NCBI RefSeq assembly: GCF_009758015.1
Contig: NZ_WSEL01000009.1
Coordinates: 930,001 to 994,000, forward strand
Direction of reading: 5' to 3'
DNA length: 64,000 nucleotides
Origin: Ramlibacter pinisoli
Lineage (GTDB): Bacteria > Pseudomonadota > Gammaproteobacteria > Burkholderiales > Burkholderiaceae_C
The notes beneath the pieces were generated by a model that saw nothing but the letters and a program-made list of their open reading frames with translations, searched no databases and was not told the origin of the DNA. The position numbers were made by a program, and so were the translations under genes. Position 1 is the stretch's first letter, and the number at the start of each line of letters is the position of its first letter. Below are positions 42,419 to 50,292 of the stretch, piece after piece.

Positions 42419-42849
42419 GCGCCGGGGGAGTCGGGGGCGCTGACGGCCACCGGTCGCTGAGGGCCACCATCTCACCCCTGTCGTCATGCCGGGCTCGACC
42501 CGGCATCCATCCCCGGAATCCATGCCGCACCCGACCCGCGTTCAGGAGATGGATTGCGGGTCAAGCCCGCAATGACGAGGTCGGGGGATGGATGCGGCTC
42601 AGGCCGCAATGGCGAGAACCGGGGATGGATTGCGGCTCAAGGCCGCGATGACGGGGTCGGCGATGGATCGCGGGCAAGCCCGCAATGCGGGATTCCGGGG
42701 ATGGAGGCCGCCCGCACGACGCCTCACACCGGACGCGGCCACGGCACCTTCAAGCCCCGCCCCCTCCCCCCCCCCGGGGGAGAGGGCTGGGGTGAGGGGG
42801 TTCCCTGCCTGGTTTCAGTGATGACGGACGCGGCGGCTAGCCCGCCAAG
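42419..42849. other. 431-bp non-coding region with palindromic repeats
   Basis: I see no gene. About 340 bp is a cluster of the same CCGGG- and GCGGG-type palindromes as in the two composite repeats. Confidence 0.7.
42480..42816. repeat. Palindromic repeat cluster, copy 3 (rearranged)
   Basis: Successive units include ATGCCGGGCTCGACCCGGCAT, cut here to its core CCGGG/CCCGG (about 42486-42506), ATTGCGGG/CCCGCAAT (about 42553-42573), two GCGGC/GCCGC units (about 42594-42650), a CGCGGGC/GCCCGC unit, then 'GCGGCCACGGCACCTTCAAG' and the C/G hairpin CCCTC...GAGGG with GTGAGGGGGTTCCCTGCCTG. The last part is identical in layout to the 10910-11000 region. Confidence 0.75.
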
Positions 42850-43404
42850 TCAGTCATCGAAATGAAACCACTCCTCCTCCGGCAACGCGAGCAGGAAGTC
42901 ATAGACCGCGATCAAAGCGCCGGCACGCTCGGCCCATTCGATCTGGTCGCGCAGGCGCAGGCGCTTCTGCATGGGCGAGGCCGCGTTCCAGGCGCCGGCG
43001 ATCAGGGGCAGCGGCGCGTCGACGGTGCGGCCCTGCTGCACGCGGCTGGGGAGCAACTGGTGAAAGGCCATCCACGGCTGCGGCCGCGGGCAGGCGCGGT
43101 TGTTGCGGCGCGCCAGCACCATCACCTCGTCTTGGGTGATGGGGCGCTGCGGCTGCCGGTCGCGGCTGACGCCGGGCAGCGCGCTGGCATCCATCGGCTG
43201 CGTGGGCGCGAAGGCATCGCCCTGCGGCGGTTGCGTCAGCTGCTTGGTGCGGTCGAACTGCATCTCCTGGTGGCTCAGGAGGTCCTCGAAGCGTTGCCAG
43301 GCGGACGGGCTGTTCTCCTCCAGCGCCATGGGAGCAGTGGCGCGGTCGCCGGGGAAGGCGAACGGCACGGGGGTGGGCGTGGGCTTGGGACTGTCGGCGG
43401 CCAT
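42850..43404 (-). CDS. Hypothetical protein
   Basis: This 184-residue protein matches no family I recognise. It is polar and Pro/Gln-rich in the first 90 residues. A more structured C-terminal half follows ('PWMAFHQLLPSRVQQG', 'LIAGAWNAASPMQKRLRLRD', 'IEWAERAGALIAVYDFLLAL') and ends in the acidic 'PEEEWFHFDD'. No signal peptide or membrane segment. GATAAT lies 9 nt before the ATG. It lies downstream of polA on the same strand with a 97-bp gap. Codon pattern and GC match the neighbours, so I take it as real. Confidence 0.72.
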   Translation of the reverse strand: MAADSPKPTPTPVPFAFPGDRATAPMALEENSPSAWQRFEDLLSHQEMQFDRTKQLTQPPQGDAFAPTQPMDASALPGVSRDRQPQRPITQDEVMVLARRNNRACPRPQPWMAFHQLLPSRVQQGRTVDAPLPLIAGAWNAASPMQKRLRLRDQIEWAERAGALIAVYDFLLALPEEEWFHFDD

Positions 43405-43501
43405 GGGACACCCATTATCAGGGCCGCGTCGACCCGGCGTGGCCCCGCACGCGGAATTGGCCCGCTCACCGTTGCCGACCGGCCCGCGGCGGCACGGCGG
43501 G

Positions 43502-46312
43502 CTAGTGGGCCTGTTCCCAGTTCGGCCCGACGCCGATCTCGGCCAGCAGCGGCACCCGCAGTTCGGCCACGCCCGCCATCACGCGCGGGATCTCGGTGCG
43601 CACCCACTCGACCTCGGCCTCGGGCACCTCGAACACCAGTTCGTCGTGCACCTGCATGATCATCCGGGTGCCACGCCCCTGGGCGTCCAGCAGGTCCTGG
43701 ATCCTCACCATCGACAGCTTGATCAGGTCGGCCGCCGTGCCCTGCATGGGCGCGTTGATCGCCGCCCGCTCGGCGCCGCCACGCCGCGGCCCGTTGGGCG
43801 AGTTGATCTCCGGCAGGTACAGCCGGCGCCCGAACACCGTCTCGACGAAGCCGCGCTCCTTGGCCGAGGCGCGGGTCTCGTCCATGTAGTGCTTGACGCC
43901 GGGATAGCGCTGGAAATAGCGGTCGATGTAGGCTGCCGCGGCCTTGGTCTCGATGCCCAGGTTGCGCGCCAGCCCGAAGCTGCTCATGCCGTAGATCAGG
44001 CCGAAGTTGATCACCTTGGCGTAGCGGCGCTGCTCGCTGGTCACCTGGTCGGGCGCGACGCCGAACACCTCCGACGCCGTGGCCCGGTGCACGTCCAGGC
44101 CCTCGGTGAAGGCCCGCAGCAGCGCCGGGTCCTCCGACAGGTGGGCCATGATGCGCAGCTCGATCTGGCTGTAGTCGGCGCTGGCGATGGCATGGCCGGG
44201 CGGCGCGACGAAGGCCTCGCGGATGCGCCGGCCCTCGGCGGTCTTGACGGGGATGTTCTGCAGGTTGGGGTCGTTGGACGACAGCCGCCCGGTGACCGCC
44301 ACCGCCTGGGCGTAGTGGGTATGCACGCGGCCGGTGCGGGGGTGGGCCAGCTGCGCCAGCTTGTCGGTGTAGGTGCCCTTGAGCTTGGACAGGCCGCGGT
44401 GCTCCAGGATCTTGGCCGGCAGCGGGTAGTCCTCGGCCAGCTTCTCCAGCACCTCCTCGTCGGTGCTGGGCGCCCCGCTGGCGGTCTTCTTCACGACCGG
44501 CAGGCCGAGCTTGCCGAAGAAGATCTCGCCGATCTGCTTGGGGCTGCCCAGGTTGAACGGCTGGCCGGCCAGCTCGTGCGCCTCCTGTTCCAGCTGCATG
44601 ATGCGCTGCCCCAGCTCGTGGCTCTGGCGGGACAGCTGCCCGGCGTCGATGAGCACGCCGTTGCGCTCGATGCGGTACAGCGCCTCGCTGCTGCGCATCT
44701 CCAGGTCGTAGATGTAGCGCAGGCGCGCGTCGCGCTCCAGCTTGGGCCACAGCGCCAGGTGCACGTCCAGGGTCTGGTCGGAATCCTCGCAGGAGTACTC
44801 GGCCGCCTTGTCGATCGGCACCTGCTGGAACGGGATCTGGTGCGCGCCCTTGCCGGCGATGGTCTCGAAGTCGATGCCGCTGCGCCCCAGGTGGCGCTCG
44901 GCCAGGCTGGCCAGGCCGTGCGGCTTGTGGACCTCGAGCACGTAGCTCTGCAGCATGGTGTCGTGGGCGTAGCCGCGCGCCTCGATGCCGTGGTTGGCGA
45001 ACACGTGGCGGTCGTACTTGACGTGCTGGCCCAGCTTGGGACGGCCGGCGTCCTCCAGCCAGGGCTTGAGCCGGGCCAGCACCGGCTCGCGCGGCAGCTG
45101 CTCGGGCGCACCGGCGTAGCTGTGCGCGAGCGGAACGTAGGCCGCCACGCCGGGCTCGATCGAGAACGACAGGCCGACGATCTCGGCCCGCATCTCGTCC
45201 AGCGAGCTGGTCTCGGTGTCCAGCGCCACCAGCGGCGCCGCCTCGATGCGGGGCAGCCAGGCGTCGAACTGCTCCCAGGTGAGCAGGGTCTCGTACTGCA
45301 GGTTGGTGACCTTCGACAGCCCCGACAGGTCGGGCTCGTCGAACAGCCCTCCCGTGCCGGGCCCCGGGCCCACCTTCTTCTTCGAGCGCTGCTCCTCGAT
45401 CAGCTCCGGCGGCACCTCGTGCTGCTCCAGCTGCTTGACCAGGCCCTTGAAGCCGTACTGGTCGTAGAACACCTTCAGGCGCTCGACGTCCTGGCCGCCG
45501 ATCACGATGTCGTCCAGCCCGGGCAGCCCGGGGATGTGCCCGGCCAGGTCGCAGTCCTTGCGGATGGTGAGCAGCGCGCGCCCCTTGGGCAGCCACTCGA
45601 GGGCGCGCCGCAGGTTCTCGCCCACCGCGCCCTTCACCTCGGCGGCCCGCTCGATCAGGGCGTCCAGCGAGCCGTACTCCTGCAGCAGCTTGACCGCCGT
45701 CTTGGGGCCGACCTTGTCGACGCCGGGCACGTTGTCGACCGAGTCGCCCACCAGCGCCTGGTAGTCGACCATCAGCCGCGGCGGCACGCCGAACTCGGCC
45801 TCCACGCCGGCCAGGTCGCGCACCTTGTCGTTCATGGTGTCGATGACGGTCACCTGCTCGTTGACCAGCTGGCTCAGGTCCTTGTCGCCCGAGGAGATGA
45901 CGGTGCGCACGCCGCGGTCGCTGGCCAGGCAGGACAGCGTGCCGATGACGTCGTCGGCCTCCACGCCGGGCACGTTCAGCACCTTCCAGCCGAGCAGCCG
46001 CACGACCTCGTGGATGGGCTCGATCTGCGCCCGCAGGTCGTCGGGCATGGGCGAGCGGTTGGCCTTGTAGTCCGGGTACAGGTCGTCGCGGAAGGTCTTG
46101 CCCGGCGCGTCGAACACGCAGGCCGCGTAGTCGGCCCGCACGTCCTTGCGCAGCTTCTGCATCATGTTGATCATCCCGCGGATCGCGCCGGTGGCCGGGC
46201 TGGCGGGGTCCCCGGGCACCGCGCGCAGGTCGGGCATGGCATGGAAGGCGCGGTACAGGTAGCTGGATCCGTCCACCAGCAACAGGGTCTTCGGATGCTC
46301 GGGTTCGCTCAT
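43502..46312 (-). CDS. polA: DNA polymerase I
   Basis: The ATG at 46312 gives 936 residues. The N-terminal 5'-3' exonuclease domain ('LLLVDGSSYLYRAFHAMPDL') covers about residues 1-300. The 3'-5' exonuclease domain keeps its acidic residues ('VALDTETSSLDEM', 'YSCEDSDQTLDVH'), so proofreading should be active. Polymerase motif A is 'SADYSQIELRIMAHLS', motif B 'RRYAKVINFGLIYGMS', motif C 'MQVHDELVFEV'. It acts in Okazaki fragment processing and repair. It is divergent from a small exported protein; CACAAT lies 7 nt before the start. Confidence 0.98.
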   Translation of the reverse strand: MSEPEHPKTLLLVDGSSYLYRAFHAMPDLRAVPGDPASPATGAIRGMINMMQKLRKDVRADYAACVFDAPGKTFRDDLYPDYKANRSPMPDDLRAQIEPIHEVVRLLGWKVLNVPGVEADDVIGTLSCLASDRGVRTVISSGDKDLSQLVNEQVTVIDTMNDKVRDLAGVEAEFGVPPRLMVDYQALVGDSVDNVPGVDKVGPKTAVKLLQEYGSLDALIERAAEVKGAVGENLRRALEWLPKGRALLTIRKDCDLAGHIPGLPGLDDIVIGGQDVERLKVFYDQYGFKGLVKQLEQHEVPPELIEEQRSKKKVGPGPGTGGLFDEPDLSGLSKVTNLQYETLLTWEQFDAWLPRIEAAPLVALDTETSSLDEMRAEIVGLSFSIEPGVAAYVPLAHSYAGAPEQLPREPVLARLKPWLEDAGRPKLGQHVKYDRHVFANHGIEARGYAHDTMLQSYVLEVHKPHGLASLAERHLGRSGIDFETIAGKGAHQIPFQQVPIDKAAEYSCEDSDQTLDVHLALWPKLERDARLRYIYDLEMRSSEALYRIERNGVLIDAGQLSRQSHELGQRIMQLEQEAHELAGQPFNLGSPKQIGEIFFGKLGLPVVKKTASGAPSTDEEVLEKLAEDYPLPAKILEHRGLSKLKGTYTDKLAQLAHPRTGRVHTHYAQAVAVTGRLSSNDPNLQNIPVKTAEGRRIREAFVAPPGHAIASADYSQIELRIMAHLSEDPALLRAFTEGLDVHRATASEVFGVAPDQVTSEQRRYAKVINFGLIYGMSSFGLARNLGIETKAAAAYIDRYFQRYPGVKHYMDETRASAKERGFVETVFGRRLYLPEINSPNGPRRGGAERAAINAPMQGTAADLIKLSMVRIQDLLDAQGRGTRMIMQVHDELVFEVPEAEVEWVRTEIPRVMAGVAELRVPLLAEIGVGPNWEQAH

Positions 46313-46319
46313 GGCGGCG

Positions 46320-46325
46320 ATTGTG
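46320..46325 (-). promoter_or_regulatory. -10-like hexamer of polA
   Basis: CACAAT on the minus strand ends 7 nt before the polA ATG at 46312; no Shine-Dalgarno sequence is seen. Confidence 0.35.
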
Positions 46326-46470
46326 CCGAACCGGCGATGCGTCCATCCGACCGAACAGCTGCGAAACAATCGGTCGGGCCACCCAAGGCGCCATCCGAAA
46401 ATGGTTGCGTTCGCACCGTTTGCGAAACCTTGATGCGCTTGACGGCGGCGATCCGTGCTGCTGGCGCACC

Positions 46471-46476
46471 TACAAT
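46471..46476 (+). promoter_or_regulatory. -10 hexamer of the small exported protein gene
   Basis: TACAAT, a good -10 match, ends 6 nt before the ATG at 46483. Confidence 0.45.
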
Positions 46477-46482
46477 CCAGCC

Positions 46483-46794
46483 ATGTCCCGCCTCGTCCCG
46501 TTGCTCCTCCTGCTGCTCGCCGGCGCCGCCCAGGCGCAGCAGCAGCGGACCGAACCGCCCCTGCCGGGCCGGTCCGACCAGCGCATCGAGCGGATGACGC
46601 ATGAGGACGCCGGTTCCCGTGTCGACGAAGTGCGCATGGGCGGGCAGACGGAGAGCATCACGGTGCAGCCCAAGGGCGGCGCCCCCTCCTACACGGTCGA
46701 TCCGGCCAACCTCAAGCGCAGCCGCCCCGGCGACCAGCGCAACGGGCTATCCAGCGCCGGCGGCCAGCCGTCCTGGAGCGTCCTGCGGTTCTGA
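46483..46794 (+). CDS. Small exported protein, DUF2782-like
   Basis: This 103-residue protein has a Sec signal peptide (MSRLVPLLLLLLAGAAQAQ). The mature part is polar, with 'DQRIERMTHEDAGSRVDEVR' and 'VQPKGGAPSYTVDPANLKR', which resembles the DUF2782 family of small periplasmic proteins. Function unknown. It lies 9 bp upstream of thrB and is probably co-transcribed; linkage of such small genes to thrB next to polA is a pattern I associate with betaproteobacteria. Confidence 0.8.
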   Translation: MSRLVPLLLLLLAGAAQAQQQRTEPPLPGRSDQRIERMTHEDAGSRVDEVRMGGQTESITVQPKGGAPSYTVDPANLKRSRPGDQRNGLSSAGGQPSWSVLRF

Positions 46795-46803
46795 CCGTCA
46801 CCG

Positions 46804-47766
46804 ATGGCAGTTTTCACCGAGGTCCCGGAGGATATTGCGCGCGAGCTGCTGGCACGGCTGGGCTTGGGCGAACTGCGCGAGCTGCGCGGCATCCAGGGCG
46901 GGATCGAGAACACGAACTACTTCGCCACCACCGAGCACGACGGCCGGCCGTCGCACTGGGTGCTGACCCTGTTCGAGCGCCTGGGGCACGACCAGCTGCC
47001 GTTCTACCTGCACCTGATGAAGCACCTGGCCAGCCGCGGCATCCCGGTGCCCGACCCGCAGGCCGACCGGGCCGGCGACATCCTGCACACCGTCTGCGGC
47101 AAGCCGGCCGCGGTGGTGAACCGCCTGCCCGGGCACAGCGAGCTGGCGCCCACCGCCGCCCACTGCGCCAGCGTCGGCGAGATGCTGGCGCGCATGCACC
47201 TGGCCGCGCGCGGCTTCGACCGCAGCCAGCCCAACCTGCGCGGCCTGGCCTGGTGGAACGAGACCGTTCCGGTGGTGCTCCCCTTCGTGGAGCCGGCGCA
47301 GGCGGCCCTGCTGCGCGCCGAGCTGGCGTTCCAGAACCACGTGGCGGCCTCCTCGGCCTGGGCAGCGCTGCCGCGCGGCCCGGTGCACGCCGACCTGTTC
47401 CGCGACAACGTGATGTTCGAGGACGGTGCGCTCACCGGCTTCTTCGACTTCTACTTCGCCGGCGTCGACAGCTGGCTGTTCGACCTGGCCGTGTGCCTGA
47501 ACGACTGGTGCATCGACCTGGCCAGCGGCGCGCACGACCCGGTGCGCTTCGATGCCTTCGTGCGCGCCTACGCCCGCGTGCGCCCGCTGGCCTCGGCCGA
47601 GCGCCAGCTGCTGCCCGCGATGCTGCGCGCCGGCGCCCTGCGCTTCTGGGTGTCGCGCCTGTGGGACTTCCACCTGCCACGCGAGGCGGCGCTGCTCAAG
47701 CCGCACGACCCGGCCCATTTCGAGCGCGTGCTGCGCGGGCGCATCGCGCACCCGGTGTCCGCGTGA
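46804..47766 (+). CDS. thrB: Homoserine kinase
   Basis: This 320-residue protein belongs to the APH-fold type of ThrB found in proteobacteria, not the GHMP type. Motifs: 'GIQGGIENTNYFATTEHDG', the catalytic loop 'PVHADLFRDNVMFEDG' and the metal-binding 'GFFDFYFAGVDSWLFDLA'. It phosphorylates homoserine in threonine synthesis in the cytoplasm. The downstream membrane-protein gene begins 10 bp after its stop. Confidence 0.95.
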   Translation: MAVFTEVPEDIARELLARLGLGELRELRGIQGGIENTNYFATTEHDGRPSHWVLTLFERLGHDQLPFYLHLMKHLASRGIPVPDPQADRAGDILHTVCGKPAAVVNRLPGHSELAPTAAHCASVGEMLARMHLAARGFDRSQPNLRGLAWWNETVPVVLPFVEPAQAALLRAELAFQNHVAASSAWAALPRGPVHADLFRDNVMFEDGALTGFFDFYFAGVDSWLFDLAVCLNDWCIDLASGAHDPVRFDAFVRAYARVRPLASAERQLLPAMLRAGALRFWVSRLWDFHLPREAALLKPHDPAHFERVLRGRIAHPVSA

Positions 47767-47776
47767 TCCCGCATCC

Positions 47777-48565
47777 ATGAAACTCAACGTCGTCCCGGCC
47801 CGCACCGGCATTTCCTGGGTCAAACTGGGCATCCGCACCTTCCTGCGGCAGCCGCTGGCCCTGGCCGGCCTGTTCTTCATGTACATGGCGGTGGTGCTGG
47901 TGATCTCGTTCGTGCCGGTCATCGGCCCCCTGGTCGGCGGCATGCTGGTGCCGGCGGCCACCCTCGGCCTGATGGCGGCCACCGCCGAAGCATCGGCCGG
48001 CAAGTTCCCCATGCCCACGGTCCTGGTCAGCGCCTTCCGCGCCGGCCGCCAGCGCGCGCGCTCGATGCTGGTGCTGGGCCTGGTCTACGCCAGCGGGTCC
48101 CTGCTGGCCACCTGGCTCGGCTCCCAGTTCGCCGACCCGGCGCCCCTGAGCGCCGCCACCGATCCGCGGGTCGACGTCTCCACGCTGGTCACCCTGGTGC
48201 TGCACACGCCGCTGTTCCTGATGTTCTGGCACGCACCGGCGCTGGTGCACTGGCACGGCGTCACGCCCGCCAAGAGCCTGTTCTTCAGCACGGTCGCCTG
48301 CTGGCGCAACATGGGCGCGCTGACCGTCTACAGCCTGGTGTGGATGGGCGTGTTCCTGCTGGCCGGCATCGTGATCACGCTGATCGGCGGCCTGGCCGGC
48401 GGCGCCAGCGCGGCGCGCGCGGTGATGATGCCGGCGGCGCTGCTGATGGCGGCCATGTTCTCCACCTCGATCTGGTTCACCTTCCGCGACAGCTTCAGCG
48501 CCGATCCCCAGCCCGACGCCGCGCCCGGCCCGGCCTCCCCAGCCACCGACGAAGACCTGCGATGA
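47777..48565 (+). CDS. BPSS1780-type integral membrane protein
   Basis: The ATG at 47777 gives 262 residues: MKLNVVPARTGISWVKLGIR, then about five to six hydrophobic helices ('LAGLFFMYMAVVLVISFVPV', 'SMLVLGLVYASGSLLATWLG', 'LFFSTVACWRNMGALTVYSL'). The opening and 'FWHAPALVHWHGVTPAKSLF' are typical of the BPSS1780 family of Burkholderiales, of unknown function. Its stop overlaps the FecR-like start (ATGA). Confidence 0.88.
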   Translation: MKLNVVPARTGISWVKLGIRTFLRQPLALAGLFFMYMAVVLVISFVPVIGPLVGGMLVPAATLGLMAATAEASAGKFPMPTVLVSAFRAGRQRARSMLVLGLVYASGSLLATWLGSQFADPAPLSAATDPRVDVSTLVTLVLHTPLFLMFWHAPALVHWHGVTPAKSLFFSTVACWRNMGALTVYSLVWMGVFLLAGIVITLIGGLAGGASAARAVMMPAALLMAAMFSTSIWFTFRDSFSADPQPDAAPGPASPATDEDLR

Positions 48566-49338
48566 CCCGCCACGTGCTCCTGGGCCGCAGCGAAGGCGAA
48601 CTGCTCTGGTTCCGCCGCCGCAGCGTGCTGCAGGCAGCCGCCGCCTGGACCGCCCTGGGCGGGTTTGCCGCGGCGCAGGCGCAGCAGCGCGGCAACATCG
48701 TGGAACTGCTCGGCGACGCGCAGGCCAACGGCCGTGCCCTCACCCTGCAGTCGACCGTGCAGACGGGCGACACCATCGAGACCGGCCCCGGCGCCAACCT
48801 GGTGTTCGTCATCGGCAATTCGGCCTTCCAGGTCCGCGAGAACACGCGCCTGGTCGTCGAGCGCGGCACCATGCTCAACGTCGTCAGCGTGCTGCGGCTG
48901 TTCACCGGCGGGGTGGCCAGCGTCTGGGGCAAGGGCACCAGCCGGCAGATCGTCATGCCGGCCCTCACCGGCGGCATCCGCGGCACCGGGGTCTACACCG
49001 AGGTGTTCCCGCAGCAGGACTTGCGCAGCTACCTGTGCAACTGCTACGGCGTGATCGACGTGAGCGCCGGTGCCGACCGCGTCGTCTCGCGTTCGAGCTA
49101 CCACCAGTCGTTCTGGGGCGAGGTCCAGCCGCGCAACGGCCGCATGCTCACGCCCGCCCAGGCGATCAACCACACCGACGAGGAAATGGAGTTCCTCGCC
49201 CGCCTGGTCGACCAGCGCACCGCCTGGGAGGAACTGGGGCGCCGGGGCGTCAAGGACGGCCAGGGCTACATGGAGCAGCGCCCGCCGTCGGCACACCCTG
49301 CGGCGCCCGTGCCCGCTCCGGCTCCCGGCCAGCGGTAA
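48562..49338 (+). CDS. FecR-domain exported protein
   Basis: The start overlaps the upstream stop. The 258-residue protein has a twin-arginine-like signal near residues 17-40 ('WFRRRSVLQAAAAWTALGGF'). A FecR-type domain follows: 'LTLQSTVQTGDTIETGPGAN', 'VFVIGNSAFQVRENTRLVVE' and 'TGGIRGTGVYTEVFPQQDLR'. Such FecR domains are often periplasmic and not linked to iron. 'RSYLCNCYGVID' holds a Cys pair. It is coupled to the membrane protein gene, suggesting a cell-envelope complex. Confidence 0.87.
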   Translation: MTRHVLLGRSEGELLWFRRRSVLQAAAAWTALGGFAAAQAQQRGNIVELLGDAQANGRALTLQSTVQTGDTIETGPGANLVFVIGNSAFQVRENTRLVVERGTMLNVVSVLRLFTGGVASVWGKGTSRQIVMPALTGGIRGTGVYTEVFPQQDLRSYLCNCYGVIDVSAGADRVVSRSSYHQSFWGEVQPRNGRMLTPAQAINHTDEEMEFLARLVDQRTAWEELGRRGVKDGQGYMEQRPPSAHPAAPVPAPAPGQR

Positions 49339-49442
49339 GTCCCGCACGCCGGCGCGCGGTCGCAGCGGCCCCTGCCCTCGCCCCGTGCCGGTCGCACGGG
49401 GAACGTCCCGACGCACAGCACCTGTTGCTGAATGTGCTGCGC

Positions 49443-49473
49443 GCGAACTCCGGCATCCCATGTCGGAGTTCGC
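49443..49473. terminator. Perfect 10-bp hairpin between FecR-like gene and small ORF
   Basis: GCGAACTCCG (49443-49452) pairs with CGGAGTTCGC (49464-49473) around an 11-nt loop. There is no T-tract. It is either a terminator after the FecR-like gene or a regulatory hairpin upstream of the 70-residue gene. Confidence 0.4.
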
Positions 49474-49537
49474 TGACAGAAACCCGGCAGCGGCACCGCT
49501 GAAATGGTCGGCAACGGACAGACGAAAGGAGCCCGCC

Positions 49538-49750
49538 ATGTCCCAACAAGCCCTCATCCGAGGCGAGGTGAACTTCCGTGCCGGCGACGGCGTGCTGGTG
49601 CCGATCCCCGACGGCCCGGTCGACATCGAGATCAGCGAAGACAGCGTGACGCTGGGCTGGGTCGACGGGCCGAACCCGGGTTCGGCCGCCATCCCGCGCG
49701 ACGAGTACGAGCGCTACGTGAGCGAAGGCAAGATCCGCACGATCGGCTGA
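49538..49750 (+). CDS. Small conserved-looking protein of unknown function
   Basis: This 70-residue protein starts at an ATG with a strong GAAAGGAG site. The sequence 'MSQQALIRGEVNFRAGDGVL', then 'VPIPDGPVDIEISEDSVTLG' and 'IPRDEYERYVSEGKIRTIG', suggests a small beta-rich domain with no signal peptide. I do not recognise a family. It is flanked by a hairpin upstream and a convergent DUF883-like gene. Confidence 0.72.
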   Translation: MSQQALIRGEVNFRAGDGVLVPIPDGPVDIEISEDSVTLGWVDGPNPGSAAIPRDEYERYVSEGKIRTIG

Positions 49751-49844
49751 CGGCCTGCGGGCAACCGGGGCGGCCGCCGCGCGACGCTCCGCCATGAACG
49801 AAGCCGGGCAATGCCCGGCTTCGTTTCGTGCGCCGGCCCGCGGC

Positions 49845-50123
49845 TCAGCGCATGAAGAGCTTGGAGAACACGATGCCGACGGCGAAGGCCACGCCGAGGG
49901 CAGCCAGCGGGTTGTTGCGAACCTGCTCGCGCGCCATGTCGCCGTATTCCTGCTGCATGCCCATCATCTTCTCGGTGCTCGAACCCAGCATCTGCTCGAG
50001 GCGGTCGACGGACTCGTGCGCCTTCTGGGCGACGCGGCGCACCGTGCCCGAATCGGCACCGCCGGCGGTGTCGTCCATGCCGGCGCTCGTGGGGAAGGGG
50101 GTCTGGGACGTCTCTGTGTTCAT
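49845..50123 (-). CDS. DUF883-like (ElaB/YqjD type) membrane-anchored protein
   Basis: This 92-residue protein has an amphipathic helical middle ('VRRVAQKAHESVDRLEQMLG') and a C-terminal 'REQVRNNPLAALGVAFAVGI' segment, the DUF883 signature of a single membrane helix preceded by xxNPxxA. E. coli relatives bind ribosomes at the inner membrane in stationary phase. TGTAGGA-type motifs lie upstream, as for other stress-type genes here. Confidence 0.85.
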   Translation of the reverse strand: MNTETSQTPFPTSAGMDDTAGGADSGTVRRVAQKAHESVDRLEQMLGSSTEKMMGMQQEYGDMAREQVRNNPLAALGVAFAVGIVFSKLFMR

Positions 50124-50184
50124 GCGGTGGTTACTCCGTGGTCGTTCATGGGACGGCCGGCGGGGAAGCCGGCAACCGGTTCAC

Positions 50185-50240
50185 TGTAGGAAGCCCAGCG
50201 TTGGCCACCTGTCGTCCAACCCGGGCTGCCACCGTAGGAG
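50185..50240 (-). promoter_or_regulatory. TGTAGGA-type motifs upstream of DUF883-like gene
   Basis: TGTAGGAA (50185-50192), TGTCGTCC (50210-50217) and CGTAGGAG (50233-50240) are 25 and 23 bp apart, 60-117 bp before the start at 50123. They are diverged relative to the prkA motifs. Confidence 0.35.
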
Positions 50241-50279
50241 GCGTCCTGCACTTTCCTGCAGGCCCGGGGGCCGCCCTTA

Positions 50280-50285
50280 TATGAT
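50280..50285 (+). promoter_or_regulatory. -10 hexamer of P1 peptidase gene
   Basis: TATGAT ends 7 nt before the ATG at 50293. This placement favours 50293 over the ATGs at 50281 and 50284, which overlap the hexamer. Confidence 0.45.
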
Positions 50286-50292
50286 GGGCTGG

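Noticed and set aside
43100..46597. Very long + strand open frame opposite polA
   Set aside because: Composition (H, Q, V, L, R repeats) is typical of the complement of a GC-rich gene; polA motifs on the minus strand are unambiguous.
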